A DNA stretch of 64,000 nt from Anthopleura xanthogrammica (taxonomy: Eukaryota; Cnidaria; Anthozoa; Actiniaria; Actiniidae): NCBI GenBank assembly GCA_964019055.1, contig OZ025207.1, positions 1,033,001 through 1,097,000 on the forward strand, read 5' to 3'. Position 1 is the first letter of the stretch; the number at the start of each line of letters is the position of its first letter. Of this stretch, positions 52,586-62,469 are shown piece by piece. The notes below the pieces were generated by a model. It searched no databases and was not told the origin of the DNA. It saw only the letters and a program-made list of their open reading frames with translations. The translations under genes were made by a program, and so were the position numbers.

Positions 52586-53305
52586 GTGAAATCATCCAGG
52601 AAAAAAGACTCTCAAGTCAATATAAAACTTACCAACAGAGATGGTACTTCTTATTCACTAGAAAGAAAAAATCATATAAAATACCTAGGTATTATAATTG
52701 ACGAATCAATGTCTTGGAAGTACCATATCTCTTACATATGCTCACGAATATCACGTAACAATGGAATTATCTCTAAATTAAGACACTACCTCTATCTAGA
52801 ACAATTGAAGCAAATTTACTATAATTTAATTTACCCCTATATATCTTATGCAATTATTGCTGGGGGCAGCACCTACAAAACAAACCTTCAAAAGGTTCAA
52901 GTAAAACAAAATCATATAATTCGTTTAATATTCTTTGCCACACTCTATGGCAAAGATACAGCAAGTGCAAAACCTCTACTAAATTTATTAGATATCCTGT
53001 CAGTAGAAAACATCTACTGCTTGCACGTCTTGAAATTTGTGCATTCCTGGCATAATGATTTATTACCTAGTATTTTTAACGACATGTTTAAACATGCAAG
53101 AAACGTGCACAAATATAATACAAGGTATGCAAGCAGGCAAAATCTTTACAAGACAAAAGTAAGAACCAACATTGGCAAACAGGCAATCTCTTTCATGGCA
53201 ATCGATCTTTGGTCAAATCTTCCATTGCAACTTAAGTCACTTAGTAAGTTCTCATTTCCAAAACAACTTAAAATGTTTCTACTCCTAAAACAGCATTCTG
53301 AGTAA
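52586..53305 (+). pseudogene. LINE reverse transcriptase thumb and C-terminus (part 2)
   Basis: 239 codons in another frame. KNHIKYLGIIIDESMSWKYH is the conserved post-RT LG.. motif, followed by the thumb and the C-terminal KYNTRYASRQN, DLWSNLPLQLKSL tail, and a stop at 53303-53305. It continues part 1 after a single frameshift. Confidence 0.85.
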
Positions 53306-53772
53306 ATACTAGCTTTTTACTCTAAAAAAACAAAAACATAAATTAACACTACCTGATATTTTTGTATTTTTTTCTTATTTAATTAACTTGTATATTTCCT
53401 TAGCTTATACAATAAATTAGCAACATAAAGACTGGGGGCTAACTAGAAAACTTACCAGTTAACTTAGCCCTCAGGCTCAACTGATATACATACAATTGTA
53501 AAAAACTATTTATATATACATGGTAACTAATTTGTTGTATTTTTTCTTACTATAAAATTGTCAAACTGTTAATTTAATGAGCAATAAATTTTGATTGATT
53601 ATCTATGGTCTTCCTCAGCGATTAGAAAACCTCTGCTGGTAAACTGATAGATAAATGAATAAATATAAAAGAGTTAGTATGATTTAGCTAACAAAAAGAT
53701 ATTTTTGTTAGCAGACTGCGTACAAAGTGGTTTGTCTTGTTGTTTGTACCACAATCATAATAGAATAATTAC

Positions 53773-54022
53773 CTGGATATTTTTTCCAAGTACGTAGGTA
53801 TTGGAACCGTTTTGCTTGCCTAAAGTGAGTGTAGCTTTCTTTCTGTTTTGCTGCTCTAATGGTAGACTAAGGTACTTCTCCAACACCTTTAACCAATATT
53901 CGTTGAGTTGCTCATCTTTGACACCCTTCCAAAATACGCCATTTTTGGACGAAAACGTCCTATTGATAGCGTTTCTGAGGGACTTTTGGGTCCCTATTTC
54001 ATCACATGTAACGTAGCATCTC
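53773..54022 (-). CDS. Orphan exon of unknown family
   Basis: A 250-bp stretch with acceptor ATTACACTTTTAG and donor ATCCAG|GTAATT, phase 2 in and phase 0 out, fully open. The translation includes RCYVTCDEIGTQKSLRNAIN, KNGVFWKGVKDEQLNEYWLK and KKATLTLGKQNGSNTYVLGK. The composition and codon use look protein-like. I do not recognise a domain. It lies between a LINE and a BEL element, so it could be a host exon or part of another transposon gene. Confidence 0.5.
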
Positions 54023-54099
54023 CTAAAAGTGTAATAATTAACCACATATAAACAATAAAATATCGTTGAGAAGTTAAGAGTGGATGTCAGAGAATATCA

Positions 54100-54382
54100 G
54101 ACATATCGCGGCAAGGTTCAAAAATTCGAATCTTTTCATATTTTGAAGTTACATAGACAATAATTAAACAAAGAGAATGTGTTATGAATTGACTCAAGAT
54201 CGTATTTTCGTATATTGTAAACGCTTTAATGCTCGTAATTCTTACTCTGATTCTAATTCTAATGATACATTGGTTGTAATCTGATATATAATTCGCAAAA
54301 TCACGTGTACGCATTGGTAAATGATTAATCCATGATTATGCAATGCAATTATTCTAAACTGTAAGTAATTACGATTATGACA
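54100..54382 (-). repeat. 3' LTR, start only
   Basis: Minus-strand CCTGGGGAG (polypurine tract) is followed by TGTCATAATCG at 54382. Blocks CATTTACCA..CACGTGATTTT and TATCA(G/A)ATTAC are shared with the 5' LTR, but the two are strongly diverged and the outer end could not be fixed. Confidence 0.45.
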
Positions 54383-54591
54383 CTCCCCAGGTTGGTCACG
54401 TAGAAGTGATCAAATTTCTCTACATTGACAAACTGTACAAACAGTAACAAAATAATGAAGTATAAACTCTAAATACGTTTGAAATCAAATTCAATTTGAA
54501 TGTTCGATTGTTCAATTGATTGGAAAACTTTAGCATATAAATGTGATAAATGTAATTCAATGTTCTCAGTCAATCTAATCAATTTTGACTT

Positions 54592-55325
54592 CTATTGGAA
54601 ATAGATTCTTGACGCTTCGAGTTTTGGCTGTCCGTTTTCACAAGCAACCTTTACTCTTGCAGCTCTAACTTGACCATCACGTCCTAACAGTAATTCTTCC
54701 ACGGTAGCCAATTTCCAGAATGCTCTTTTGGTTGAATCATCCTTGAGTACAACCACGTCTCCAATGTTGATCTTTTGTCGATCCCTTTTCGGCGCTGTTG
54801 CTTTGTGACTCTCGCGTAGATTTAGAAGGTAATCATTGCGCCAGCATTTGGTGAACTGATTTAGTAGATGGAAGTGGGTCTTTGCCTTGCGATGAAGTGT
54901 TTGGTAAGTACTAACAACATCAAAGTGGGCAGTGTTTGGAGAATTAGAAATTCTCCTGCCGTTGATTAAATGTGATGGGGATAGAGTATAAGTTATCCCG
55001 TCTTGGTCATCATTCACGTAGGTTAAAGGTCTTGAATTTATGACTGTCTCTACTTCTACCAGTAGGGTGTTTAAGTGATCGTAAGTTAGTGTCGTTCTGC
55101 CTATGGACTTGCGCAAACACCGTTTTACACTTTGAACCATTCTTTCCCAGAAGCCACCCCACCATGGAGCCTTCTCTACTATGAACGTCCACTCTATCTT
55201 ATTATCTGTCAAGAAATGTCGAATTTCAGTTGAGCGGGCGATCTTTCTGATTTCTGTAGCTGCAGCCTTAAAGGTTTTGGTGTTGTCTGATATCAGCCTT
55301 GCTGGTAGACCTCGAGACTCGAGAA
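54592..55325 (-). pseudogene. BEL/Pao integrase C-terminal part
   Basis: From the junction, RGLPARLISDNTKTFKAAAT carries the second catalytic Asp (SDN). EWTFIVEKAPWWGGFWERMV has the conserved APWWGGFWER region, where the catalytic Glu belongs. The C-terminal domain follows (HLINGRRI; IGDVVVLKDDSTKRAFWKLA). The N-terminal zinc finger and the first catalytic Asp are missing, so it is inactive. Confidence 0.82.
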
Positions 55326-55876
55326 CCTATTAGAACGTCGATCGAAGTGTTTTCCTGACCTTCCTGATCGTAGTCGGCGAGTTGTAGTCCGTCAAGATGT
55401 GGGTAAGCCACGCGAACTGGTGCACGTAATGGTGTACAAATTACTGGAAACTTGATCGCTGTTATTTCAACACTGTCGTTATTGTTCCTGCCTTGTAAAC
55501 AGAGTTTGTACACTTCACATGTTTGTCGTTTGTATTTGTTTTCTCCAAAGGTATTTAGGTGTAGCGTTTCCCTTTTAATCGGTTCCAAATGAAGCTTGTC
55601 TTTTACGTTGTTGGTGATGTATGATCTTTGACTTCCGGTGTCAAATAGAACGCGTACATTAGAGGATCGTGTTCCATTTGAGGCAACAGCTCGTGCTGTT
55701 TGCAACAACACAGTTCCTTTACATATTCCTGTAGCAGAAGTCGCATGTAGTGTTTCATCAGTAGATTGGCTGATGTTGCTATGAGTTGCAGTGGAATTTG
55801 AAGCGCTTGATCCCTGATTGTTTGAACAAATGGACTGGTGATGTTTTCCTTGGCACTTGGGGGCATTTCCTGTCAC
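55320..55876 (-). pseudogene. BEL/Pao aspartic protease
   Basis: NVRVLFDTGSQRSYITNNVK has the active-site DTGS. The domain ends at IDVLIGS, after which the frame passes into the integrase joint. The frame overlaps the gag end by about 100 nt. Confidence 0.8.
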
Positions 55877-57137
55877 TTGTGCAATTGGAAGCTGTGTGTG
55901 ACTTTCCGAGGCAGTTGAAGCAGCAACGACTTTCCTTTAGAATTTCTTTTCTCGTTTCGATGTCCTTCACCTTTTCGCAGGATGCCGAAAAGTGTCTTTC
56001 ATTACAATAAACACATAGTGGTGTTTTTCCACTAACGTCAGAACTCGATGTAACAAAGGTACTTGTTTTAGTGTTTTGTTTGAAGTTGGAAACAGCTTGG
56101 GTTGGTGGTCGCTTTTGTTCAGTCGTTTGGATCTTTTCACTAAGTTCTCTAGCCTCTATTTCTTTCCTGATTACTTCCAGCAATTCCTCTATGTCCCATA
56201 CTTCGTTAACCGTACTTCGGGCCACTTGGATTCGTACTTGGGGTGGCAGTTTCGCCATTATTATTGGAATGAGCATACTTCAGTACTGTTGTGACTGAAT
56301 ACCTAAGGATTCAAGTCCTCTTATGTTTACACTAACTTTGTCATAAACATATCTGAGATGCGACGGTTTGTCTGTTGAGCAGGGTTGTATTTTTAAGAGT
56401 TCATCCATATGTGCAGAAATCAGTTGTTGTGTTTGTCCAAATCGTCGGTTCAGTATTTCTGTCGCTGCGTCGTAGTTGTCCTCAGTGATGGGAAGTCCGT
56501 CAATGGCTCGAAGTGCTGTTCCCTCTAGTAACGATCTAAGATAATTAAATTTGTCAATCTTGTTCAGTCCAGTGTTGTTATGTACTGAGCTTTCGAACGT
56601 GTCCCAAAAGGACTTGTACTGCATAACGTCTCCCTTGAATTTAGGTAGACTGATCCTACGTAGTTTTGTGCGGACAATACTCGTTGTTGTCAATGTCGAG
56701 GACGAAGGCGTGTCTGGTAGATTTAGTGTTATTGTAGGCTTTGGAAGAGTAGGTTCTGCTTCCTTCGGTTGTAGTTGCGATGGTTCTGTTTCGATGGTTA
56801 TTTTTTCTTGCGTTGTACTCGTTGAAATTTGCAATGCTTGCAGCCTTCTCGTAATGTCGTAATCGATGTCCAGCAGCCTCATCTTATACATGTCGGAATC
56901 TTCCATTTCTTTTTCGATCGTCTCCACTTCGCACACCTGAAGTATCTCTTCGTCTAATTGGTCCAAAATGTCGTTCTTTTGTATAATTGTCGTCTGTATT
57001 CGCTTCAGTTTCTGTATAGTTTTCTCGTCGAGTTCCTCGTTTGCCATTATTTCTTCGGATTCTTTCATTAGCTTCGTTACTACGCCTCTAGTTCCTCCGC
57101 GTCTTGCGCGGAGGCGGGTAACTGCTTCATCACCCAT
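55779..57137 (-). pseudogene. BEL/Pao gag with two zinc knuckles
   Basis: ATG at 57137 (MGDEAVTRLRARRGGTRGVV), a coiled-coil stretch (about residues 30-100), a DUF1759-like capsid region (LPKFKGDVMQYKSFWDTFES; LLEGTALRAIDGLPITEDNY; AATEILNRRFGQ), a stop at 56280, then in the same frame LIPIIMAKLPPQVRI and the knuckles CVYCNERHFSASC and CCFNCLGKSHTASNC. One in-frame stop breaks it near 56280. Gag packages the element RNA. Confidence 0.82.
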
Positions 57138-57166
57138 CGTCGGTTAGTGCTTTGGTTGGGGACACT

Positions 57167-57184
57167 GCCCCACGTTGGGCGCCA
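57167..57184 (-). promoter_or_regulatory. Primer-binding site
   Basis: Minus strand TGGCGCCCAACGTGGGG directly after the LTR end CA. TGGCGCC is the common start of a tRNA-complementary primer site in LTR retroelements. Gag begins 30 bp downstream. Confidence 0.8.
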
Positions 57185-57359
57185 TGTTATATTTGGTTTT
57201 TCGTCTTGATTTATTGAATCGATTTCGTTCTTACACGCCTTGCACTAATGACTAACGACACGTGTATTATAATCTATATACAAGTAATTTGATACTAAAT
57301 CACGTGGTAAATGTTTGAACAGTAACGTAATACGATAATAAGAGAAAATATATGTGACA
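57185..57359 (-). repeat. 5' LTR (putative, 175 bp)
   Basis: Minus strand from TGTCACATATA (57359) to ATATAACA (57185), with TG..CA ends and the primer site next to it. AATAAA-like CAATAAATCAAG near the 3' end would be a polyadenylation signal. The 5' border is the nearest TGT consistent with the 3' LTR start TGTCA and may be off. Confidence 0.55.
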
Positions 57360-57419
57360 GTGTTAAACTCTCATACGACCTCTCAAATCTTCTGCGTACT
57401 TACTCAGTCCTGTGGCTTG

Positions 57420-58420
57420 CTATAGATGAGATCGATTGGTAGCTTTGTTGTTCTTCCTAGCATCAGCTAGAGAGAGAGAGAGTCCTGAAGACTCACGTTC
57501 TGCTGACCTGTACACCATCATCAGGATGAGTAAGTGTTCATCCCAGTCGTCTTGATTGGCTGATACGAACTTCGACAGCATAGCTCCTATGGTCTGATTG
57601 AACCATTCGATCATCCCGTCAGACTGTGGTCTTAAAGGAGTTGTCCTTATCTTGTCTATTCCAAGAACTCGACACATCTCTTGGAAGACAGCTGACTCGA
57701 AGTTCCTGCCTTGGTCGGTGTGCATTTGTTGAGGTAGACCAAATCTTGATACAAATTCATTCATTACGATCGAGGCCACCCTTACTGCGATTTGGTCAGG
57801 TATTGCGTATGCATCTTTTCATTTGGTGAAGTAGCCTCCTATAACGAGAACGTACTTGTTTCCTCGCCCCGTCAATGGTAAGGGTCCCATGACATCTAAA
57901 GCCACTCTCTCAAGAGGAGCTCGGATGGCATAAGTCTTCATCTGAGCCTTTGGTGCTGGGCGTGGTCCGGCCCGTGATGCACAGAACTTGCATTTCTTGC
58001 ACCATTCTTTCACTTCCTTTGACACAGTTTGACCAGTAGAATCTTTCCTTGACTCTCCCTGTGGTCTTGTTTATGCCAAGGTGACCAGCCGATTTGCTGT
58101 CATGTAGCTGTGAGAGTATTTCTTCCCTTTATGTCTGCGAAACCAGGAGCTGCCATTGTACTTGGTCGCCATCATCAGTTTCTCAGCATCTGTACAACAC
58201 ATCATTGTCGAGCGCCAGTTGCTCCCACTGGGCCCAGTATGCCTTTACTGTGTAGTTTTCAGCTGAAACTGACTCCCACTTTGGTTTCTCCCTTTCATTC
58301 ATCCAACCAATGACTTTACGGAGGTCTGGATCTTCTTCCTGTGGTCGTTGTAGTTTGCTGTTGGTCTTAGTCTGTAGCCAGGAGTGTTTGGCTGCTGTTG
58401 ATCTCGTAATTCTGCTCATT
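57420..58420 (-). pseudogene. Ty3/Gypsy integrase relic
   Basis: Three broken minus-strand frames. 58419-58183 is an N-terminal linker (EEDPDLRKVIGWMNEREKPK). 58025-57819 has the zinc-finger Cys pair (WCKKCKFC) and LERVALDVMGPLPLTGRGNK, whose following VIGGYF has Gly where a second Asp is usual. 57779-57420 has HTDQGRNFESAVFQEMCRVL and PQSDGMIEWFNQT (the catalytic Glu region). Frames are shifted between parts. No LTRs were recognised. Confidence 0.7.
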
Positions 58421-58554
58421 CCTGCTGCCTGTGCTGATCAGGTATGACATGAAAGGCAACACAAATTTCAAGGTAATGCCCTGCTCATTGCCATGAAAAT
58501 TAATTAAGTAATAAGAATTAATGAATCAGTGATGGGATCCTAATGTATTTCAAG

Positions 58555-59301
58555 AATGCATTCGATTTCCATCTACCCATGGCTCTAATCTGCCCATCAG
58601 ACATACCCTTTTGTGCTGCATGCAAAGCAGCACCAATACGAAAACTATTTCCAGATTGCAAACCTTCAGGGCACTAACAAGTTTATCGTTAAAATTGTCT
58701 AGAAACAGAACTACCATTCAATCTCCTAAAAACTGGGCCCCCACTATAGCCTCTCAGTTGTAAATAGCTCAACAAATGTTCAACTGGACAAAAAGAAGTT
58801 TGACGAGACACAGTTAAAGAAAAAGGTCGTTGATTATAACTGTTTGAATTGTAAAAATTGCACCTTGATGGATACTACCTTATTATTCTTATCCAAAAAC
58901 CTAGAAATTTGATGTAGCTGAATATTATTGCCAGCATTGGTACCTGTAATTTCGCCAATTCTCGAAAAAGTGGAAAAAGCAAACAAGCACATTGCCATAA
59001 ATAAGCTTTTATCATAAAGTGATATGGACATGGAATCGACTGCTTGAACGTTTCTATGGAAAATAGGTAATGTGAATGGTAAACGGCAGTCCAAACGCAA
59101 ATTGACCTTTCCATAACCTTTTAACATTTGGACAATAAAAAACACTTTTTTTGGATCTACAAAACTAAACAACTTGTGACTATATCCCAGTATTGACAGT
59201 AGAACAAGCATACTGTTTTTTGTATAAATAATCAATAAAGAGTGCCAAGATTGTAGGAGAAATAGGTATGGTAGCAGGCGTACCTGGTAAAACATCAACA
59301 A
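58555..59301 (-). pseudogene. DIRS copy 2 tyrosine recombinase
   Basis: Open part 59301-58834 (SLLIIYTKNSMLVLLSILGY; KVFFIVQMLKGYGKVNLRLD; FSTFSRIGEITG with the box I Arg). After frameshifts, the DNA at 58660-58555 encodes SFRIGAALHAAQKGMSDGQI and RAMGRWKSNAFLKYIR (H-x-x-R, W and Tyr boxes). The catalytic residues survive as codons but not in one frame. Confidence 0.75.
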
Positions 59302-59327
59302 ATTGGTAAAAAAGTTTCCATGCCCTC

Positions 59328-60278
59328 TTATAGGTGGGAATGGATGATGGTTGCAAGCTGGATTGTACTAAATTTTACACTATGACAGCCAGTTCTGCGG
59401 TAGAAGATGCAGGGGATTTCTGTTGGGGACTGAGCCATGGAAGATGGTGCTGACTGTAGGAATTTCCTGAGCTGAAAACAAGATAAGGAATCGGCTGGAC
59501 AATTCTTGGTCCCTGGTACATGTTTCACTTTAAACATAATATTATGCTTCAAACAGATCAACACCAACTTTCGAACAAAAATCATGAGCTGTTTGTCTTT
59601 ACAAGATTGTTTGTTTATGAAACAACGCCTCATTATCGGTAAAAAATAATATACACTGATTCTTCATTTCATCTCCCCATAAAAACAAACAAGGACAATA
59701 GGGTAAAACTCTATAAAAGCAATATTGTATGATGTCCACTCAACTGGCCAAGCCCCATAGCACCATTTGCAACCAAAAACAGCACCAAAACCAAAGGCCC
59801 CTGAGGCATCCGTATATAGGTTCAAATACTCAGAATTATACCATCGGTCCTCAAGAAAAAATGATTTAAAATTATATTCAGCAAGAAAATCCCCCAACAC
59901 CTTTAAGTCAGCTTTTGCTTCTTTGTTAAGAGGAATGTAATAGAAAGGGGATTTGATGCCAATTGTCAGGTCTATTAGTCTGCAAAGAAAAGCAGGCCCC
60001 AGGACAATAACTGAAAAAGCAAAATTTAAAAGCCCAACTAAAGACTGAACCTCTTTTAGAGTAACCTTTTTTCTCCTCGTAAAATCAGTAATGCTTTGTT
60101 TACATTTGTTAATCTTATCTACAGGCAATCTAGCCTCAGAATTGATAACATCTAATTCAATTCCAACAAAAGACAAAACTGTATTGGGACAAATGTTTTT
60201 TCTGGTGCTATGGGAACTCCCAGATAATGACATAAATCCAACAAGTAGGAGCAACAATAAAAAAGTCATCAAGAACAT
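59328..60278 (-). pseudogene. DIRS copy 2 RT end and RNase H
   Basis: 60278-59664: LSFVGIELDVINSEARLPVD, LYTDASGAFGFGAVFG, FIEFYPIVLV. 59633-59328 continues with FINKQSCKDKQLMIFVRKLV and PGTKNCPADSLSCFQL. A frameshift near 59650 removes the DNEALV box from the open frame. It aligns well with copy 1 RNase H (39007-39843). Confidence 0.8.
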
Positions 60279-60279
60279 G

Positions 60280-60893
60280 AACTAAATGATAATTTTCAAT
60301 TTATCCTTTGCAATCCATTTCAAAGCAGAGCTAAATAATTGAAATGTACTACAGGAGCTGGAGCAGCCCATGGGCATGCACTTATCATAATGATATTTTC
60401 CTTTCCATGACATACCAAGGACATTATAGTCGTGAGGGTGGATAGGTATTATCCGAAAGGCATTTTTTATGTCAGTTTTACCCATAAAACCGCCCTTGCC
60501 GACCTTTTTAATTAAACGAATAGCATCAGAAATGGTTGCATAATGCACACTCGAAAAATCAGCAGGAATACTGTCATTTACTGAAGAACCCCGTGGGAAA
60601 GACAAATGGTGAATCATACGAAATTCACCAGGTGCCTTCTTAGGAACAACACCAAGTGGAGACACAATAAAAGGTGAAAATAGTGGGTCACTATAGGGCC
60701 CAGCAATGCGACCTGCCGAAATTTCTTTTTCAAGTTTGCTATCTACTATTGCTGTGTTCTCACAAGCTGACTGTAAATTATGTGAAGAACATGAAATAAG
60801 TTGTCCTTGAAAATGAAGCCTAAAACCATGTTGAAAACCCGAAATTAATCTCTCTGCAATTGAAAGATCATACCCCGATAAAAGAAAACTCAA
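60280..60893 (-). pseudogene. DIRS copy 2 reverse transcriptase
   Basis: 203 open codons: ISAGRIAGPYSDPLFSPFIV, SPLGVVPKKAPGEFRMIHHL, FPRGSSVNDSIPADFSSVHY, GFMGKTDIKNAFRIIPIHPH, MPMGCSSSCSTFQ. The catalytic LDD codons (near 60265) follow immediately but in a frame shifted by one base. It is the fuller RT of the two copies and shows what copy 1 lost. Confidence 0.82.
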
Positions 60894-60897
60894 TCAA

Positions 60898-61772
60898 TCA
60901 GCTCTTACAGGAGTTGGTAATATATCTTGGGTGTGTATTGTTGGGATTATTGCCTTGTGGTGGTTTGTTAGGGTTTACTGTGGTATGTTGTGGTCTGTTA
61001 AGGTGTGAGGTGGTTTGCTGGGTGGTGTTGGTTGTTGGGTTTTGGCCACGAAAGGAACAATTTGTAGGGAAATGAGATCCTTCGCACTTGTAACATTGGT
61101 GTTTGTAAGCACACCCACTGCAGTCCATCCCCTTACTGAATTTAAAACAATACCCGAAAGGCTTTCTTTCTGAACGAATTTGGGTATTGGATTGGTATCT
61201 GGTATTGTTTTGATTTGGTTGTAAAAAACGAAAATTCTCATACAATCATACAATTTCCAGTTGTGCCTCCTGGCACCCAAATCCTGTACAACCTCCCCAT
61301 ACTTCATGAGGGCAGGGGCCTCATTTGGGAATTTGCGACAATACACGCCCACAAAAACATGAAAACAATGAAGCCAATATTCTATAGACAAAAACTTTCT
61401 TGGTTTGGAAACAGGCTCGAGGCTGATTGCGGGACTTCCTTGGGACGTACTTATTGAAAGTTGGAATTTGTGTTCCACGATGGAATTATTCAACAACAGA
61501 GATATGTCGAAATATTCATTGTTCCATATCTTTCCCTTTATTTTATTGGATACCCGACAATCAACCGAGAGACTCGTTGAAGTAAACAATGTTGAGGGAA
61601 TATCTTCCTGGCTAGTATCAATACCTGACAGCACAGATTGTGCTGTGGCCACTGCATTGGATACCAAGGTATCACCCTCCAGAACTGTAGCGGCATGAAT
61701 GGGTTGGACCAGAGGGGCTTCCCTTAGCAGAGTAGAATCCACAGGGGGCTGGGGTGCTGTGGGAGATGTCAA
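60898..61772 (-). pseudogene. DIRS copy 2 gag with zinc knuckle
   Basis: From MTSPTAPQPPVDSTLLREAP. The capsid-like core KIKGKIWNNEYFDISLLLNN and KFLSIEYWLHCFHVFVGVYC, then after a one-base shift near 61240 the knuckle region GYCFKFSKGMDCSGCAYKHQ and CYKCEGSHFPTNC. Thr/Asn/His-rich linker at the end. Binds element RNA. Confidence 0.75.
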
Positions 61773-61939
61773 CTGCTCTGTTACTGCCTTGGTAACAACT
61801 TGAGGGTTTTATCAACATTAAAACTGCATGTAAAAATATGGTGTAGTGTGGATGTCCAGAACAATAAAGCGAAAAACAGATGGGATATGGGAAATTTGAA
61901 ACAAAAATATCCCCATACATTTGAATACATCTACTTTGT

Positions 61940-62120
61940 GGTGGTATTGATCACCAGCTACACCGAAAGCTTCATCAACTGCTAAATTGACAGCATCACC
62001 ATAAAACAGTTCGTCATGCAGTGCATTTCCAGTAGTGATTGCCTCTATAAGTAATTTTCTCCAAACACTGCCCAAGACACATCCACTAGAAGGCATGCTG
62101 AGATTGTTTCTCTGATATGA
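61940..62120 (-). CDS. Possible exon upstream of DIRS copy 2 gag
   Basis: An open stretch with NLSMPSSGCVLGSVWRKLLI and LHDELFYGDAVNLAVDEAFG between a fair acceptor (TTTCATATCAG at about 62119) and a GTAGAT donor at about 61943. No domain recognised. It may belong to a host gene into which the DIRS copy inserted. Confidence 0.3.
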
Positions 62121-62222
62121 AAGTATAAAATAAAAAAAAATATAATGCAATTAAAGTGAAAGCATTGCTCTCATGTCTTCCATCCAGCAGAGACTGGCAT
62201 ATATTTATTTGCAGGTACCATT

Positions 62223-62465
62223 CTACAATGTCATTTCCTGTACATGTCCTGAGAGCTGACGTGTTGCAGTTATTGAGGATGTTTGTGAATAAGTGACAGT
62301 CAGTGAACTTGCAGCTGTAGCAGTTGAGAATAATGGTACATTGATTGAGGCTGGACTAGTCGGAGGAAATGACTGAGGCAAATTTGATCCAACTGCTGAA
62401 GTAGTTTGTGAATGTTGGGAGGCTGAAGGTATTGCTGTTGATGATGATAAAGGTATAATAACCAA
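62223..62465 (-). CDS. Possible Ser/Thr-rich coding stretch
   Basis: 80 codons rich in Ser, Thr and Pro (SSSTAIPSASQHSQTTSAVG onward), with an acceptor-like CATCATCAACAG at about 62437. Could be a disordered exon of the same unknown gene, or chance. No family recognised. Confidence 0.25.
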   Translation of the reverse strand: MVIIPLSSSTAIPSASQHSQTTSAVGSNLPQSFPPTSPASINVPLFSTATAASSLTVTYSQTSSITATRQLSGHVQEMTL

Positions 62466-62469
62466 AATT

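Larger units (their letters stand above)
50720..53600 (+). mobile_element. Jockey/CR1-like LINE, interrupted
   Basis: A plus-strand LINE lacking its 5' endonuclease. Coding homology runs from about 50720 to 51056, is replaced by a minus-strand Penelope fragment, and resumes at about 51765 to 53305. The 3' end is near 53600 (AATAAATTTTGATTGATTA). The RT frame is broken near 52583. Confidence 0.8.
54382..57359 (-). mobile_element. BEL/Pao LTR retrotransposon lacking RT-RNase H
   Basis: Minus-strand order: putative 5' LTR (57359-57185), primer-binding site, gag, aspartic protease, then directly the integrase C-terminal half, polypurine tract and 3' LTR start. RT, RNase H and the N-terminal integrase are deleted at about 55325. 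The BEL/Pao assignment rests on the gag (DUF1759-like), the DTGS protease and the integrase tail. Confidence 0.82.
58540..61790 (-). mobile_element. DIRS-type retrotransposon, copy 2 (decayed)
   Basis: Same order as copy 1: gag (61772-60898), RT (60893-60280), RNase H (60278-59330), recombinase (59301-58555). All parts are recognisable but carry frameshifts. Unlike copy 1 it keeps the gag-RT linker. It shows that the five 3' hairpins of copy 1 are not simply repeated here; only a weak GGTAATGCCCTGCTCATTGCC hairpin is seen near 58470. Confidence 0.85.
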
